A DNA stretch of 64,000 bases, taken from contig CAWDJV010000004.1 of assembly GCA_963802795.1 (NCBI GenBank), positions 186,001 to 250,000 on the forward strand. Reading direction: 5' to 3'. Below are positions 16,980-25,498 of the stretch, in pieces. This DNA is from JAIBJN01 sp963802795 (lineage in GTDB: Bacteria; Actinomycetota; Thermoleophilia; Gaiellales; Gaiellaceae). The position numbers were made by a program, and so were the translations under genes. The notes under the pieces are model-generated. The model worked only from the letters and a program-made list of their open reading frames with translations. It was not told where the DNA came from and searched no databases. Each line of letters begins with the position of its first letter. The stretch's first letter is position 1.

Positions 16980-18134
16980 CTAGTAGCGGATCACACGGTT
17001 GTTGACGTTCACCGGGTCGATCGCGAGCGGTCCGATGAAGATGCCGTACCAGCGCGAGTACCCGAAGACCGAGTCACGGGCGCCCGAGCGCAACGACTGG
17101 TCGATCCGCAGGTTCTGGTTGTACGTCGCCAGCGCGCAGCGGAGGCAGACGAGATCGGTGGGGATCGCGCCGTTCGCCCAGGTGACGTACCAGCCGCCGC
17201 CCGCGCCCCAGCAGGTCCAGCGGCCGGTGAACGGGTCGCCGGAGGTGAAATCGACGAAGGTGACCCGGGTTCCGCTCAGGGCCTGGACGATGTCCTGGTG
17301 GATCGAGGGATCGGTGTGGCGCGCGCCGCATTCGACGTTGCCCGTGACGACCAGGTCGTGGGCGTCCTGCCCGATGCGCACGGCGTCGTAGGCGGTTCCG
17401 AGGTCGGCTCCGTTCCCGCGCACGTCGAGGATGAGATCGACCGTCGCCGGGTCCCCGTCCCCGTAGCAGCCGCGCAGATTGATCGCGTTGTCGTTTCCCG
17501 GGTTGGAGATCGTCGAGACGACCTTGAGCGGCGGAGGGCCGAAGGCTGAGAGTGAGCCCCTGCAGGTCCAAGGCTGGGTGGTCTCGATGATGGTGCCCGG
17601 GTCTGGCTCGGGCCCGGTCGTCAGGACGAGCTCTGGCGCCCGGCCGCCTTCCTTCGAGGTGAAGACGATGTTCCCGCTCCCGCTCGGGGCGGTGACGACG
17701 AACGACCTCGTTCCCGGGCCGAGAACCGCGCTCGTGACGTCGATCTCGCGCCACGTGTCCTGTACGGTGAAAGCGGCGGCGGTGGCGACGAGCGCTCCCG
17801 GCTGGGGCGCGTTGGCATAGGTGATCGTCTCTTCGGTCCAGCCGGCCGCAGTCGAGTAGACGTGGAAGCCCTCGGGAGCGTCGCTCTCGGCGTGGAGGCG
17901 CAGAACCGCTTTCTGCACCGCTCCGGGCAACCCGCCCACCGTGAAGCGAACGAACGCGCGCTTCACGGGGTTCGAGCTGACGCGCATGACGCTGTCCGAG
18001 CCGAGATTCCGCGACGGATGGCGGGCGGTCACCCAGGCGTCGTGGTCGGCGGGCACGGTCGCGGCGACCGCGTCGGGCGCCCACGCGGTGACGGCAACCA
18101 GCACGAACAGGCCGAGGCAGAAGGTCCTCTTCAT
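16980..18134 (-). CDS. Secreted DNRLRE-domain protein with beta-helix-like C-terminus
   Basis: A 384-residue protein with signal peptide (1-24, LGLFVLVAVTAWAPDAVA). Residues 25-165 match the DNRLRE/CBM96-like domain: VPADHDAWVTARHPSRNLGSD-type opening, FVRFTVGGLPGAVQKAVLRL and WTEETITYANAPQPG. The remainder (about 190-384) has Cys pairs (CRGS, CYGDG, CGAR, CWGAG, CLRC) and short strand turns like a right-handed beta-helix. Probably a cell-surface or carbohydrate-associated protein. A strong SD (GAGGGGGG) lies 3 nt before the ATG. A decayed copy of its C-terminus lies immediately upstream at 18179-18286. Confidence 0.75.
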   Translation of the reverse strand: MKRTFCLGLFVLVAVTAWAPDAVAATVPADHDAWVTARHPSRNLGSDSVMRVSSNPVKRAFVRFTVGGLPGAVQKAVLRLHAESDAPEGFHVYSTAAGWTEETITYANAPQPGALVATAAAFTVQDTWREIDVTSAVLGPGTRSFVVTAPSGSGNIVFTSKEGGRAPELVLTTGPEPDPGTIIETTQPWTCRGSLSAFGPPPLKVVSTISNPGNDNAINLRGCYGDGDPATVDLILDVRGNGADLGTAYDAVRIGQDAHDLVVTGNVECGARHTDPSIHQDIVQALSGTRVTFVDFTSGDPFTGRWTCWGAGGGWYVTWANGAIPTDLVCLRCALATYNQNLRIDQSLRSGARDSVFGYSRWYGIFIGPLAIDPVNVNNRVIRY

Positions 18135-18178
18135 GATCCCCCCTCGGTTGTCCGGGCGCCTTGGACGCCCGGGTGTCG

Positions 18179-18286
18179 GTACTCGACGACGCCGTTTCCG
18201 ACGTTCACCGAGTCGACGGCATCGGGCCCGTACGAGCGCGAGAAGCCGAAAACGGAATCGCGCCCCCGGAGCGTATCGACTCGTCG
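18179..18286 (-). pseudogene. Truncated C-terminal remnant of a DNRLRE-protein paralog
   Basis: On the minus strand this stretch encodes RGRDSVFGFSRSYG...DSVNVGNGVVEY, which aligns with the last 30 or so residues of the 16980-18134 protein (GARDSVFGYSRWYG...DPVNVNNRVIRY). It has a 4-residue gap and moderate divergence. No start, signal peptide or DNRLRE part remains; the plus-strand VOC gene begins just beyond it. It looks like the tail of a tandem duplicate whose body was lost. At about 55-60% identity it is an old event. Confidence 0.65.
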
Positions 18287-18312
18287 ATCCGCGTGGCTAC
18301 TATCGGCCGGAG

Positions 18313-19185
18313 ATGTCCACCGCCCGTCCGTCCACCGCATCCCTTCCGGCGACCACCCGGATGGGCGCCGTCCACCTGACGGTCGCCGACCTCGACCGCT
18401 CGCTCGCCTTCTACGGCGAGTCGCTGGGGCTGGCGGTGATCGAGCGGGAGGACGGGCGCGCCGTCCTTGGCACCGGCGGGACCGGCCTGCTCGGGCTCGC
18501 GGAGCGGCCCGGCGCCCGCCCCGTTCGCAACGCCACCGGCCTCTACCACTTCGCCCTCCTCGTGCCGGAACGCGTCGACCTGGCCCGCTGGCTCGTCCAC
18601 GCAGGCCGCAGCGGCGTGCCGCTCGTCGGCATGTCCGACCACTTCGTGAGCGAGGCGATCTACCTCGCGGACCCCGACGGCCACGGCATCGAGATCTACC
18701 ACGACCGCCCTCGGGAGGTCTGGGAGGGGCTCGTGGCGGCCAGGATGACCACCGACCCCCTCGACGTGCCAGACCTCCTCTCGGAGCTCGACGACCCGGC
18801 GACCGTCGACTTCGACGCGCTTCCCGCCGGCACCGAGATGGGGCACGTCCATCTGCAGGTGGCCGACCTCGGGTCCTCGATCGCCTTCTATCGGGACGTC
18901 CTCGGCTTCGACCTCATGGGTGAGCTGTTCGGCTCGGCGGCGTTCCTCTCCGCCGGCGGCTACCACCACCACGTCGGCGCGAACACCTGGCATAGCCTCG
19001 GAGCCGCGCCGCCACCGGAGGGTGCCGCTGGGCTCCGCCACGCGACGATCGTCCTGCCCGACCGGCACGAGCGCGATCTCGCGGCGGCGCGGGTCGCCGA
19101 CGCCGGTCAGGAGCCCGAGGCGCGGGAGGACGGCGTCGTCGTCACCGATCCCTCGGGAATCAAACTCCTCCTCACCTCACGGTGA
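18313..19185 (+). CDS. Two-module VOC family protein (catechol 2,3-dioxygenase-like)
   Basis: A 290-residue protein with two VOC modules: the first (about 17-130) opens with MGAVHLTVADLDRSLAFYGE and closes with YLADPDGHGIEIYHDRP; the second (about 175-288) opens with MGHVHLQVADLGSSIAFYRD and closes with VTDPSGIKLLL. The layout and GHVHLQV / HHHVGANTWHS motifs resemble the CatE/YfiE class of extradiol dioxygenases, with candidate metal ligands H in VHLQV, H in HHHVGANTW and the closing acid position. TACTAT lies 9 nt upstream of the ATG. Its stop overlaps the lipoprotein start (GTGA). Confidence 0.87.
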   Translation: MSTARPSTASLPATTRMGAVHLTVADLDRSLAFYGESLGLAVIEREDGRAVLGTGGTGLLGLAERPGARPVRNATGLYHFALLVPERVDLARWLVHAGRSGVPLVGMSDHFVSEAIYLADPDGHGIEIYHDRPREVWEGLVAARMTTDPLDVPDLLSELDDPATVDFDALPAGTEMGHVHLQVADLGSSIAFYRDVLGFDLMGELFGSAAFLSAGGYHHHVGANTWHSLGAAPPPEGAAGLRHATIVLPDRHERDLAAARVADAGQEPEAREDGVVVTDPSGIKLLLTSR

Positions 19186-20378
19186 CGCGCCCGGCGATCC
19201 TCGCGCTCGCGCTGGCGCTCGCGGTCTTCGGGATCGCAGCCTCGGCGTGCTCCTCGGGCGAAGGCCGGGAGGCGGAGCCTACGGAGAGTCGCGGCGGAGA
19301 AACAGCGGCGGCCGGCGACCTCTCCCGCTGTGAGGCGCTCGGGGACGAGTCCTCCCGCGACTGCTACGCGGAGGAGCTCGACGCGATCATGGCGGCGGCC
19401 CCGGATCCGGAAACCGGGCTCGAGGAGATTGCCGTCGCCGCCTACTCGGACCCGTCCGGCCGTCTTCTCGGCGACTGTCACGGGCTCATGCACACGGTCG
19501 GGCGCGAGTACGCCCAGGAGCACGACGTCACGCTGGAGAACCTCATGGACTTCCTGCCTCAGACGAACGAGCCGGGCTGCTCCGCGGGCTTCGCCCACGG
19601 GCTCGTCACCGGCGTCGCGCCGCAGATCGACCTCACCCGCCCGCAGGAGGCGGCGGAGGTGTGCCGCGAGACGACGACGCGCTACCAGCGCTACAGCTGC
19701 GTCCACGGGTTCGGCCACGCCTTCATGCGGCTCGTCCGCGAGGATCTCTCCGAGGCTCTTCGCCTCTGCGGTGCGTTGGGCGACGTCGCGGCGCCCGACT
19801 GCTCCCAGGGAGCCTTCCACGACTACTGGTTCGCGGCCATCGGCGCGGACGAGACCGAGCCGCCCGAGACCGTCGTGGACGATCCCCGCGAGCTCTGCGG
19901 CAGCCAGGCGCCCGAGTTCGTGCGCCCGTGCTGGTACCGCGCCTTCGTCGACAACCGGCCCGCCGAGCCGGTCTCCGACGCTGCGGCCCTCGAGGAGCTC
20001 TGCGCCGGGCTCGAGGGGCTCCAACGCTCGGCTTGCATCACCGCCGCCGCCGTCGTCGGGCCGCCCGACCCGAATGCCCAGCTCGCCATCTGTGCCGAGC
20101 TCGCCGGCGAGGACGCGGTCAGCTGCATCCGAGGGACGAAGGTCCAGAACCTCATCGTCGCCCCGCCGGAGGATCTCGTGGCCCTCCTCGGGGGCTGCGA
20201 AGGCTTTCCCGACGCGACCGCCCTTGCCTGCTACCGCTGGCTCGGCAAGGTCCTCGCCGTCCTCACCAATGGAGAGTTCGAGGCTTTCGGGTGTCCCGAG
20301 GCCCCGGACGCGCGCTCGCGCCGCGCGTGCGTGGAGGGCGCTCGAAGCATGGACGAGGCGCTCGAGACGTTCAGCTGA
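19182..20378 (+). CDS. Putative lipoprotein with four Cys-x-(x)-Gly-x-x-His motifs, unknown function
   Basis: A 398-residue protein with signal and lipobox (ASAC, C23). I do not recognise a named family. It is rich in paired cysteines and carries a recurring motif, C-x(1-2)-G-x-x-H: CHGLMH (99-104), CSAGFAH (133-139), CVHGFGH (173-179) and CSQGAFH (207-213). The second half has further regularly spaced cysteines but not the His motif. The spacing (34, 40, 34 residues) suggests a helical repeat protein in which each unit presents a Cys and a His; metal or heme ligation outside the membrane is possible but unproven. It overlaps the VOC gene upstream and the glycosyltransferase downstream, so all three may form one operon. 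Confidence 0.7.
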   Translation: MTRPAILALALALAVFGIAASACSSGEGREAEPTESRGGETAAAGDLSRCEALGDESSRDCYAEELDAIMAAAPDPETGLEEIAVAAYSDPSGRLLGDCHGLMHTVGREYAQEHDVTLENLMDFLPQTNEPGCSAGFAHGLVTGVAPQIDLTRPQEAAEVCRETTTRYQRYSCVHGFGHAFMRLVREDLSEALRLCGALGDVAAPDCSQGAFHDYWFAAIGADETEPPETVVDDPRELCGSQAPEFVRPCWYRAFVDNRPAEPVSDAAALEELCAGLEGLQRSACITAAAVVGPPDPNAQLAICAELAGEDAVSCIRGTKVQNLIVAPPEDLVALLGGCEGFPDATALACYRWLGKVLAVLTNGEFEAFGCPEAPDARSRRACVEGARSMDEALETFS

Positions 20379-21383
20379 GCCGCCCGCTCGTCTCCATCCT
20401 CCTGCCGGTCCGCGACGAGGCCTCGTTCCTGCGCGAAGCCCTCGCCTCGCTCTCGGCGCAGACGCTCGCGGACTTCGAGGCGCTCGTCGTCGACGACGGC
20501 TCGACGGACGGCTCGGCCGAGATCGCGGCCGAGCACGCGCGCGCCGACCCGCGCTTCAGGGTGCTCCGGCAGAAGCGCTCGGGGCTCGTGCCCGCGCTCG
20601 AGCGGGCCCGCGCGCTCGCCGGAGGCCGCCTGATCGCGCGGATGGACGGAGACGACGTCGCTCTCCCGGAGCGGCTCGAAGCGCAGGTCGCCGCCCTCGC
20701 CGACGAGGAGCTGGCCGCCTGCGGGGGCGGCATCGCCTACTTCCCGGAGGAGGCGGTCCGCGAGGGCGCGCGCCGGTACGAGCGCTGGATCAACGGCCTC
20801 GTGACCCCTGAGGCCGCGGCGCGCGACGTGCTCGTCGAATGCCCCCTGCCGCACCCGACGCTCGTCGTCCGCAGCGACGCGCTCGCCGCAGTCGGCGGCT
20901 ACCGGGACCGCGGCTGGCCGGAGGACTACGACCTCGTCCTGCGTCTCTGGGCGCGTGGCCGGCGGTTTCGCAACGTCGAAAGCGTCGTGCTTCTCTGGCG
21001 TGAGCACGCCGCCCGCCGCTCCCGCACCGACCCTGCCTATGCCCAGGACGCCTTCGTCCGCTGCAAGGTGCACCACCTCGCCGGGACGCTCCTTCGGCCG
21101 CTTCGAGAGCGTCGTCGTCTGGGGCGCCGGGCCCGTGGGGAAGTCGTTCGCGCGCGAGCTCACAGGCGCCGGCATCCGAGTTGCCGCCTTCGTCGACGTC
21201 GACCCGCGCAAGATCGGCCACACCGTCTACGACGCGCCTGTAGTCGGCGTGGATGACGCTCCTCGTTTCGCCCGCTCGTTCGCGCTCGGCGCCGTCGCCG
21301 GCGAAGAGGCCCGCGCGGAGATCCGCGCGACGGTCGCCGCCCAGGGCAGGCGTGACGGCGTGGACTTCGTCGCGGTCGCATAG
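20375..21383 (+). CDS. Glycosyltransferase family 2 with C-terminal Rossmann-like domain (frameshift near 21093)
   Basis: About 335 residues after mending. The GT-A domain shows VSILLPVRDEASFLREAL, VVDDGSTDGS, the DxD-containing LIARMDGDDVALPERL and WPEDYDLVLRLWARG. The frame breaks at the TT of 21093-21094; removing one base continues into FESVVVWGAGPVGKSFAREL, RVAAFVDVDPRKIGHTVY and a closing VDFVAVA, a nucleotide-binding-like appendix seen in some actinobacterial GT2 proteins. No ATG/GTG/TTG start fits; a CTG at 20375 overlapping the lipoprotein stop (CTGA) is the best candidate. Sugar donor and acceptor unknown. Confidence 0.75.
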
Positions 21384-21386
21384 CCT
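21381..21386 (+). promoter_or_regulatory. -10-like hexamer TAGCCT for a leaderless start
   Basis: TAGCCT overlaps the stop of the glycosyltransferase gene and ends 7 nt before the ATG of tag at 21394. Confidence 0.45.
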
Positions 21387-21393
21387 GCGGCAC

Positions 21394-21969
21394 ATGCCCG
21401 AACGCTGCGCGTGGGTTCCCGAGAACGACCCCCTCTATGCCGCCTACCACGACGAAGAGTGGGGAGTTCCGGTCCACGAGGACAGGCTGCTGTACGAGCT
21501 GCTCACGCTCGAGGGCGCCCAGGCCGGCCTCTCCTGGGCGACGATCCTCCGGAAGCGCGAGGGCTACCGGAGGGTCTTCGCAGGCTTCGACCCGGCCGTC
21601 GTCGCCCGCTTCGACGACCGGCGCGTGGAGGAACTTCTCCAGGACGCCGGCATCGTCCGGAACCGCCTCAAGGTGACGTCGACCGTGGAGAACGCGAGGC
21701 GCGTCCTCGAGGTGCAGGAGGAGCTGGGCAGCCTGGACGCCCTTCTCTGGAGCTTCGTCGACGGCGAGCCGCTCGTGGGCGGCTGGCAGACGGTCGCCGA
21801 GATTCCCGCGGAGACTCCGGTCTCACGGGCGCTCTCGAAGGAGCTCAAGCGCCGCGGCTTCCGCTTCGTCGGCCCGACCGTCTGCTACGCGTTCATGCAG
21901 GCCGCCGGGCTCGTTGACGACCACGTCGTCTCCTGCTTCCGCTTCGGCGCTGCCGGCAAGCGTTCGTGA
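21394..21969 (+). CDS. tag: DNA-3-methyladenine glycosylase I
   Basis: A 191-residue HhH-superfamily glycosylase of Tag type. It shows CAWVPENDPLYAAYHDEEWG, FELLTLEGAQAGLSW-like YELLTLEGAQAGLSWATIL with the catalytic Glu, KREGYRRVFAGFDP, and the C-terminal FVGPTVCYAFMQAAGLVDDH. The zinc-snap ligands can be recognised (Cys near the N-terminus, His in YHDEEW, His and Cys in DDHVVSC). It removes 3-methyladenine and 3-methylguanine from alkylated DNA. Confidence 0.94.
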   Translation: MPERCAWVPENDPLYAAYHDEEWGVPVHEDRLLYELLTLEGAQAGLSWATILRKREGYRRVFAGFDPAVVARFDDRRVEELLQDAGIVRNRLKVTSTVENARRVLEVQEELGSLDALLWSFVDGEPLVGGWQTVAEIPAETPVSRALSKELKRRGFRFVGPTVCYAFMQAAGLVDDHVVSCFRFGAAGKRS

Positions 21970-22080
21970 GGGCGACGCCCGCGAGCACGCGGCGGCCACG
22001 CGCCCGGCGGCGCAGGGAATACCGGCGGGACGCGGGTAGTTCGTAGGATGCGGAAGGCTCACCTCGAGGAAGGACCGTCG

Positions 22081-23006
22081 ATGAAGCTGGAAGGCATCCA
22101 CCACGTCACCGCGATCACGGCCGACGCGCCGGGGAACGTGGACTTCTACACCCGCGTCCTCGGGCTCAGGCTCGTCAAGAAGACCGTCAACCAGGACGAC
22201 CCGACCGTCTACCACCTCTTCTACGCGGACGAGGCCGGCAGTCCGGGTCCGACATCACCTTCTTCGAGTACCCGGGCCTGCCGCGCGGGCGAGCCGGCGC
22301 CGGGATGGTGCACACCGTGGCCTGGCGGGTCGCGTCCGCCGAGGCGCTCGACTTCTGGGCCGAGCGGCTCGCCGCCGAGGGCGTCGAGACCGAGCGCGAC
22401 GGCTCCCGCCTTCGCTTCGGCGACCCGGAAGGGATGGGGCTCGAGCTCGCGGTTGTGGAGACCGGCGACGAGCCGCTCGTCGCCCGACACCCGGAGATCC
22501 CGCCCGAGCTGGCTCTGCAGGGCTTCGACGGCGTGCGGGCGTATGCCGCCGACCCCGGGCCGAGCCGAAGCCTCCTCGAGGAGACGCTCGGCTTCGAGCC
22601 CGACGGCGAGCGTGCCTGGGAAGTTCGCGGCGAGCGCCGCGGCTCGTTCTACGCCTACGACGAGCCGCCGGCCGAACGAGGCTCCGCGGGCGCCGGCACG
22701 GTCCACCACGTGGCCTGGTCTTCGACCATCGAGGACCACGAGGCGTGGCGTCAGCGAGTCGCCGAGGCGGGCATGCGCCCGACGCCGGTCATCGACCGCT
22801 TCTACTTCCGCTCGGTCTACTTCCGCGAGCCGAGCGGCGTTCTCTTCGAGATCGCCACCCTCGGGCCCGGGTTCACGGCGGACGAGCCGCTCGAGACGCT
22901 CGGCGAGGGTCTCTCCCTGCCGCCGGCGTTCGAGCCTCTCCGGGAACGCCTCGAGCAAGTGCTCACGCCGCTCCCCGACCCCCGCCGGAGCCGCGCAGTC
23001 ACCTGA
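22081..23006 (+). CDS. VOC family ring-cleaving dioxygenase (frameshift near 22246)
   Basis: About 308 residues with two VOC modules. It starts MKLEGIHHVTAITADAPGNVDF-like and LVKKTVNQDDPTVYHLFYAD; the frame then breaks at GGG 22245-22247 and resumes one base off with SDITFFEYPGLPRGRAG, MVHTVAWRV, VHHVAWSSTIEDHEAW and FREPSGVLFEIATLGPGF. Adding one G (CCGGGGTCC) restores a continuous protein. The sequence matches the LinE/MhqO-like class of Fe(II) extradiol or hydroquinone dioxygenases, with HHVTAI, VHHVAW and LFEIA holding the 2-His-1-carboxylate ligands. A GAGGAAGGA Shine-Dalgarno lies upstream. Confidence 0.85.
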
Positions 23007-23012
23007 GCGGAG

Positions 23013-23018
23013 TATCGT
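23013..23018 (+). promoter_or_regulatory. -10-like hexamer TATCGT for a leaderless start
   Basis: TATCGT ends 7 nt before the GTG at 23026 that opens the ATPase/TOPRIM gene. Confidence 0.45.
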
Positions 23019-23025
23019 CGGGCCC

Positions 23026-24213
23026 GTGCCGCTCCTGGAGAGCGTTCGAGTCCGGGGCTACCGCTCCGCGCGCGACGTCGAGATCGATCTGCGGTCGGTT
23101 ACGGCCCTGGTCGGCGAGGCCCGTTCCGGCAAGTCCAACCTCCTCCGCGCGATTCGCGCGCTTCTCGACCCGGCGGCACCGCTCGGCCGCGACGACCTCG
23201 CCCGTGAAGGCGGGGAGAGCATCAGCGTCGAGGCGCGCCTGGCCGACGGGCGCCGCGTCGCGCGCCTCGCACGCCCGCCCGAGACCGCGAGCGCCGAGCT
23301 CGAGGGCGCGCCGCCCGTCATCTTCCTCCCGGCCTCGGAGCGCTCCGGCAGGCTCGTGGACGTCCCGGAGCTGCCCGAGGGAGCGTCGGAGGCGGTCCGG
23401 CTCTTCCTTGCCCACCGCGAGGAGGCCTGGGCCCGCGGCTCGGACGCGACCGGCGCCGCGGCGGTGGTCTCCGCGGTCGAGGCGGCCTGCGAGGCGGGTC
23501 TTACTGGCTTAGTCCTCCTCGTCGAGGAGCCGGAGCTCTTCCTCCGCCCGCAGACCCAGCGGTACCTGTACCGCCTTCTCCGGGCGCTGGCCTCGGCACA
23601 GAATCAGGTGCTCTACTCGACGCACTCGCCGGGGTTCCTGAACGTCGGACGCCTGGAGGAGCTCGTGCTCGTCGCCCACAACCCGGAGCGGGGGACACAG
23701 GTTGCGCAGCCCCAGCGCCTCGACGCCGACGAGGCCTTCAGGATCGCGAGCGAGTTCGATGCCGAGCGGAGCGAGCTCTTCCTCGCGCGGGCCGCGATCC
23801 TGGTCGAAGGTCGCACGGAGAAGCTGGTCTTCCCCGCGCTCTTCGCCGCACTCGGCCACGATGCGGACCGCGACCAGGTGAGCATCGTGGAGTGCGGCGG
23901 GAAGTCGAACATCCCCGTCTTCGTGCAGATCTGCAGGGTCTGCGAGATCCCGTTCGTCGTCGTGCACGACCGCGACGCGGAGCTCGGCAAGGAACCGATC
24001 CCCGCAGAAGTCGTGCTCAACCAGCTGATCGCAGACGTCGCGGGAGCCGAGCGCACGATCGTCCTCGCGCCCGACTTCGAGGGCGCGACCGGGCTCCGCG
24101 GCCACAGGAACAAGCCGGAGCGGGCCTGGGAGCACTTCTCCCAGCCGGGGGTGGAGGTGCCGGAGGCGCTGGCCCGTGCCGTCAGCCTGGCACTGCAGGC
24201 GGCGGGCTCCTAG
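23026..24213 (+). CDS. OLD-family-like ATPase with C-terminal TOPRIM domain
   Basis: A 395-residue protein. The N-terminal ABC-type ATPase begins LLESVRVRGYRSARDVEIDL, has Walker A VGEARSGKSNLLRAI (30-37), Walker B LVLLVEEPELFLRPQTQRYL and a His switch YSTHSPGFLNV. After it comes a TOPRIM domain with AAILVEGRTEKLVFPAL (catalytic Glu) and IPFVVVHDRDAE (DxD). This order is that of OLD nucleases, which cut DNA in an ATP-regulated way. The protein is shorter than typical class 1 OLD proteins (about 580 residues) because the coiled-coil arm between Walker A and the signature is very small. No UvrD/GajB partner is next to it. DNA repair or phage defence are both possible. Confidence 0.8.
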   Translation: MPLLESVRVRGYRSARDVEIDLRSVTALVGEARSGKSNLLRAIRALLDPAAPLGRDDLAREGGESISVEARLADGRRVARLARPPETASAELEGAPPVIFLPASERSGRLVDVPELPEGASEAVRLFLAHREEAWARGSDATGAAAVVSAVEAACEAGLTGLVLLVEEPELFLRPQTQRYLYRLLRALASAQNQVLYSTHSPGFLNVGRLEELVLVAHNPERGTQVAQPQRLDADEAFRIASEFDAERSELFLARAAILVEGRTEKLVFPALFAALGHDADRDQVSIVECGGKSNIPVFVQICRVCEIPFVVVHDRDAELGKEPIPAEVVLNQLIADVAGAERTIVLAPDFEGATGLRGHRNKPERAWEHFSQPGVEVPEALARAVSLALQAAGS

Positions 24214-25169
24214 GCGAGGGCGACGATTCGCAGTGGCGGGTCGCCTTCGAGCCGAACAGGCTCCCAGGCGTCCCCGCCGTTCTCGCTCGCGTAGACGGTC
24301 CCGTCGGCCAGGCCGGCGACGAGCTGCCCGTCGGCGAAGGCCAGGGCGTACGGCATCACGTCGAGCGGCTCCGGCAGCCCGCCGGCCAGCGGCTCCCAGG
24401 GGCCCTCGCCGCGCCAGCGGTAGATCAGGGCCCGGGCCGAGCCGCGGCCGTGCGCCGCGAACGGCCCGGTGCTCGCCGAGACGAACCAGCAGTCGGGGTC
24501 CGTGGGATCGACCGCGAGCGCCCACGTGTAGTGGCGGTCGCGGCCCTCGTCGGCCGGGCTCCAGCTCGCCCCGCCGTCGGTGCTCCACGCAGCTCCTCCG
24601 CCCCCGGCTTCGTAGGCGCGGCCGGGGGCGTTCGGATGCCAGGCGAGCGAGTGGCAGTCCGGCTGCGCGCCGGGACGGTGGTCGTCCCACGTCGCGCCGC
24701 CGTCGGCGCTCCGCATGACGCCTCCGAGCTCGATCCCGACGAGCAGGAGAGCGTCGTCGTGAGGGCTGGGCGCGATCCAGCGCACGTGTGACGTCCACGG
24801 CCTCGGCGGGAAGCTCCAGGTCGGGGCGGAGGGAAGCTCGCGGAGAGTCGCCAACTCGTCCCAGCTCCGACCCCCGTCGCGGCTCACGAAGAGCATGCTC
24901 GGCTCGCAGCCCGCGTAGATCGCGCCGTCGGCGCGGCTCACGGCGACGGAGAAGACGTCCAGCTGCGGAAACTCGAGGCGATCCCAGCTCCCGCCGCCGT
25001 CGCCGCTTCTCCAGACGCCCTGTCCACGCGAGCCGGCGACGAGCACGTCGGGGTCGCGGGGATCCCGGGCCAGGGACTGGATCCCGCTTCCCTGGGCGGC
25101 GAGCCGAGTCCGCCCGGAGCCGTCGAGCTGCGCGACGCCGTCCCCGGTCGCGGCACAGAGGCGGGTCAC
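24210..25169 (-). CDS. BNR/Asp-box repeat beta-propeller protein
   Basis: A 319-residue cytosolic protein without a signal peptide. It contains repeated Asp boxes (S-x-D-x-G-x-x-W): RSGDGGGSWDRL, SRDGGRSWDEL, SADGGATWDDH, STDGGASWSPA and SENGGDAWEPV, spaced about 50-60 residues, as in sialidase and VPS10-type propellers. The catalytic Arg triad of sialidases is not evident. Downstream (minus strand) of the cupin with a 4-base overlap, so it follows LLM oxidoreductase and cupin in one operon. Function unknown. Confidence 0.82.
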   Translation of the reverse strand: MTRLCAATGDGVAQLDGSGRTRLAAQGSGIQSLARDPRDPDVLVAGSRGQGVWRSGDGGGSWDRLEFPQLDVFSVAVSRADGAIYAGCEPSMLFVSRDGGRSWDELATLRELPSAPTWSFPPRPWTSHVRWIAPSPHDDALLLVGIELGGVMRSADGGATWDDHRPGAQPDCHSLAWHPNAPGRAYEAGGGGAAWSTDGGASWSPADEGRDRHYTWALAVDPTDPDCWFVSASTGPFAAHGRGSARALIYRWRGEGPWEPLAGGLPEPLDVMPYALAFADGQLVAGLADGTVYASENGGDAWEPVRLEGDPPLRIVALA

Positions 25170-25498
25170 GGCGTCTCGACCGGCCGCGTGAAGATAACGA
25201 GCAGGCTGAGCGACTCGTAGCCCGTGAACCGGTGCTCGGCCCCGGCCGCGACGAACATCGCCTGGCCCTCCTCGAGGTCGAGCTCCTCGTCCTCGACCTG
25301 GAGCGTGCCGCGGCCCTCGATGACGACGTAGACCTCGTCGTCCTCGTGGGGCTGCTGCCGGTCCGGCTCCGGCGCCACGAGGACGTAGACGCCGACCTCG
25401 AGGCCCGGCGACCTGTGCACGATCTCGTAGCCTCCGTTGCCCGCTCGAAGCCGCCGCTTGGCGGCGTCGACCTCGAAGAGGTGCTCCTGGATCGCCAT
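25166..25498 (-). CDS. Cupin-domain protein
   Basis: A 110-residue single cupin. Motif 1 has HEDDEVYVVIEGRGTLQVEDEE and motif 2 has FVAAGAEHRFTGY; the metal-binding set (H, E and the later H) is mostly kept, with His in PHEDDE and AEH. ATG at 25498 overlaps the LLM oxidoreductase stop (ATGA). Such stand-alone cupins are often isomerases or small dioxygenases, but no substrate is indicated. Confidence 0.87.
   Translation of the reverse strand: MAIQEHLFEVDAAKRRLRAGNGGYEIVHRSPGLEVGVYVLVAPEPDRQQPHEDDEVYVVIEGRGTLQVEDEELDLEEGQAMFVAAGAEHRFTGYESLSLLVIFTRPVETP

Noticed and set aside
19182..20378. Cytochrome c-type heme sites in the lipoprotein
   Set aside because: The motif is C-x(1-2)-G-x-x-H, not CxxCH; no second cysteine is placed for thioether attachment.
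23026..24213. Two-gene anti-phage defence island around the OLD-like gene
   Set aside because: Neighbours are a VOC dioxygenase and an Asp-box protein; no UvrD/GajB helicase, restriction or toxin gene is present.
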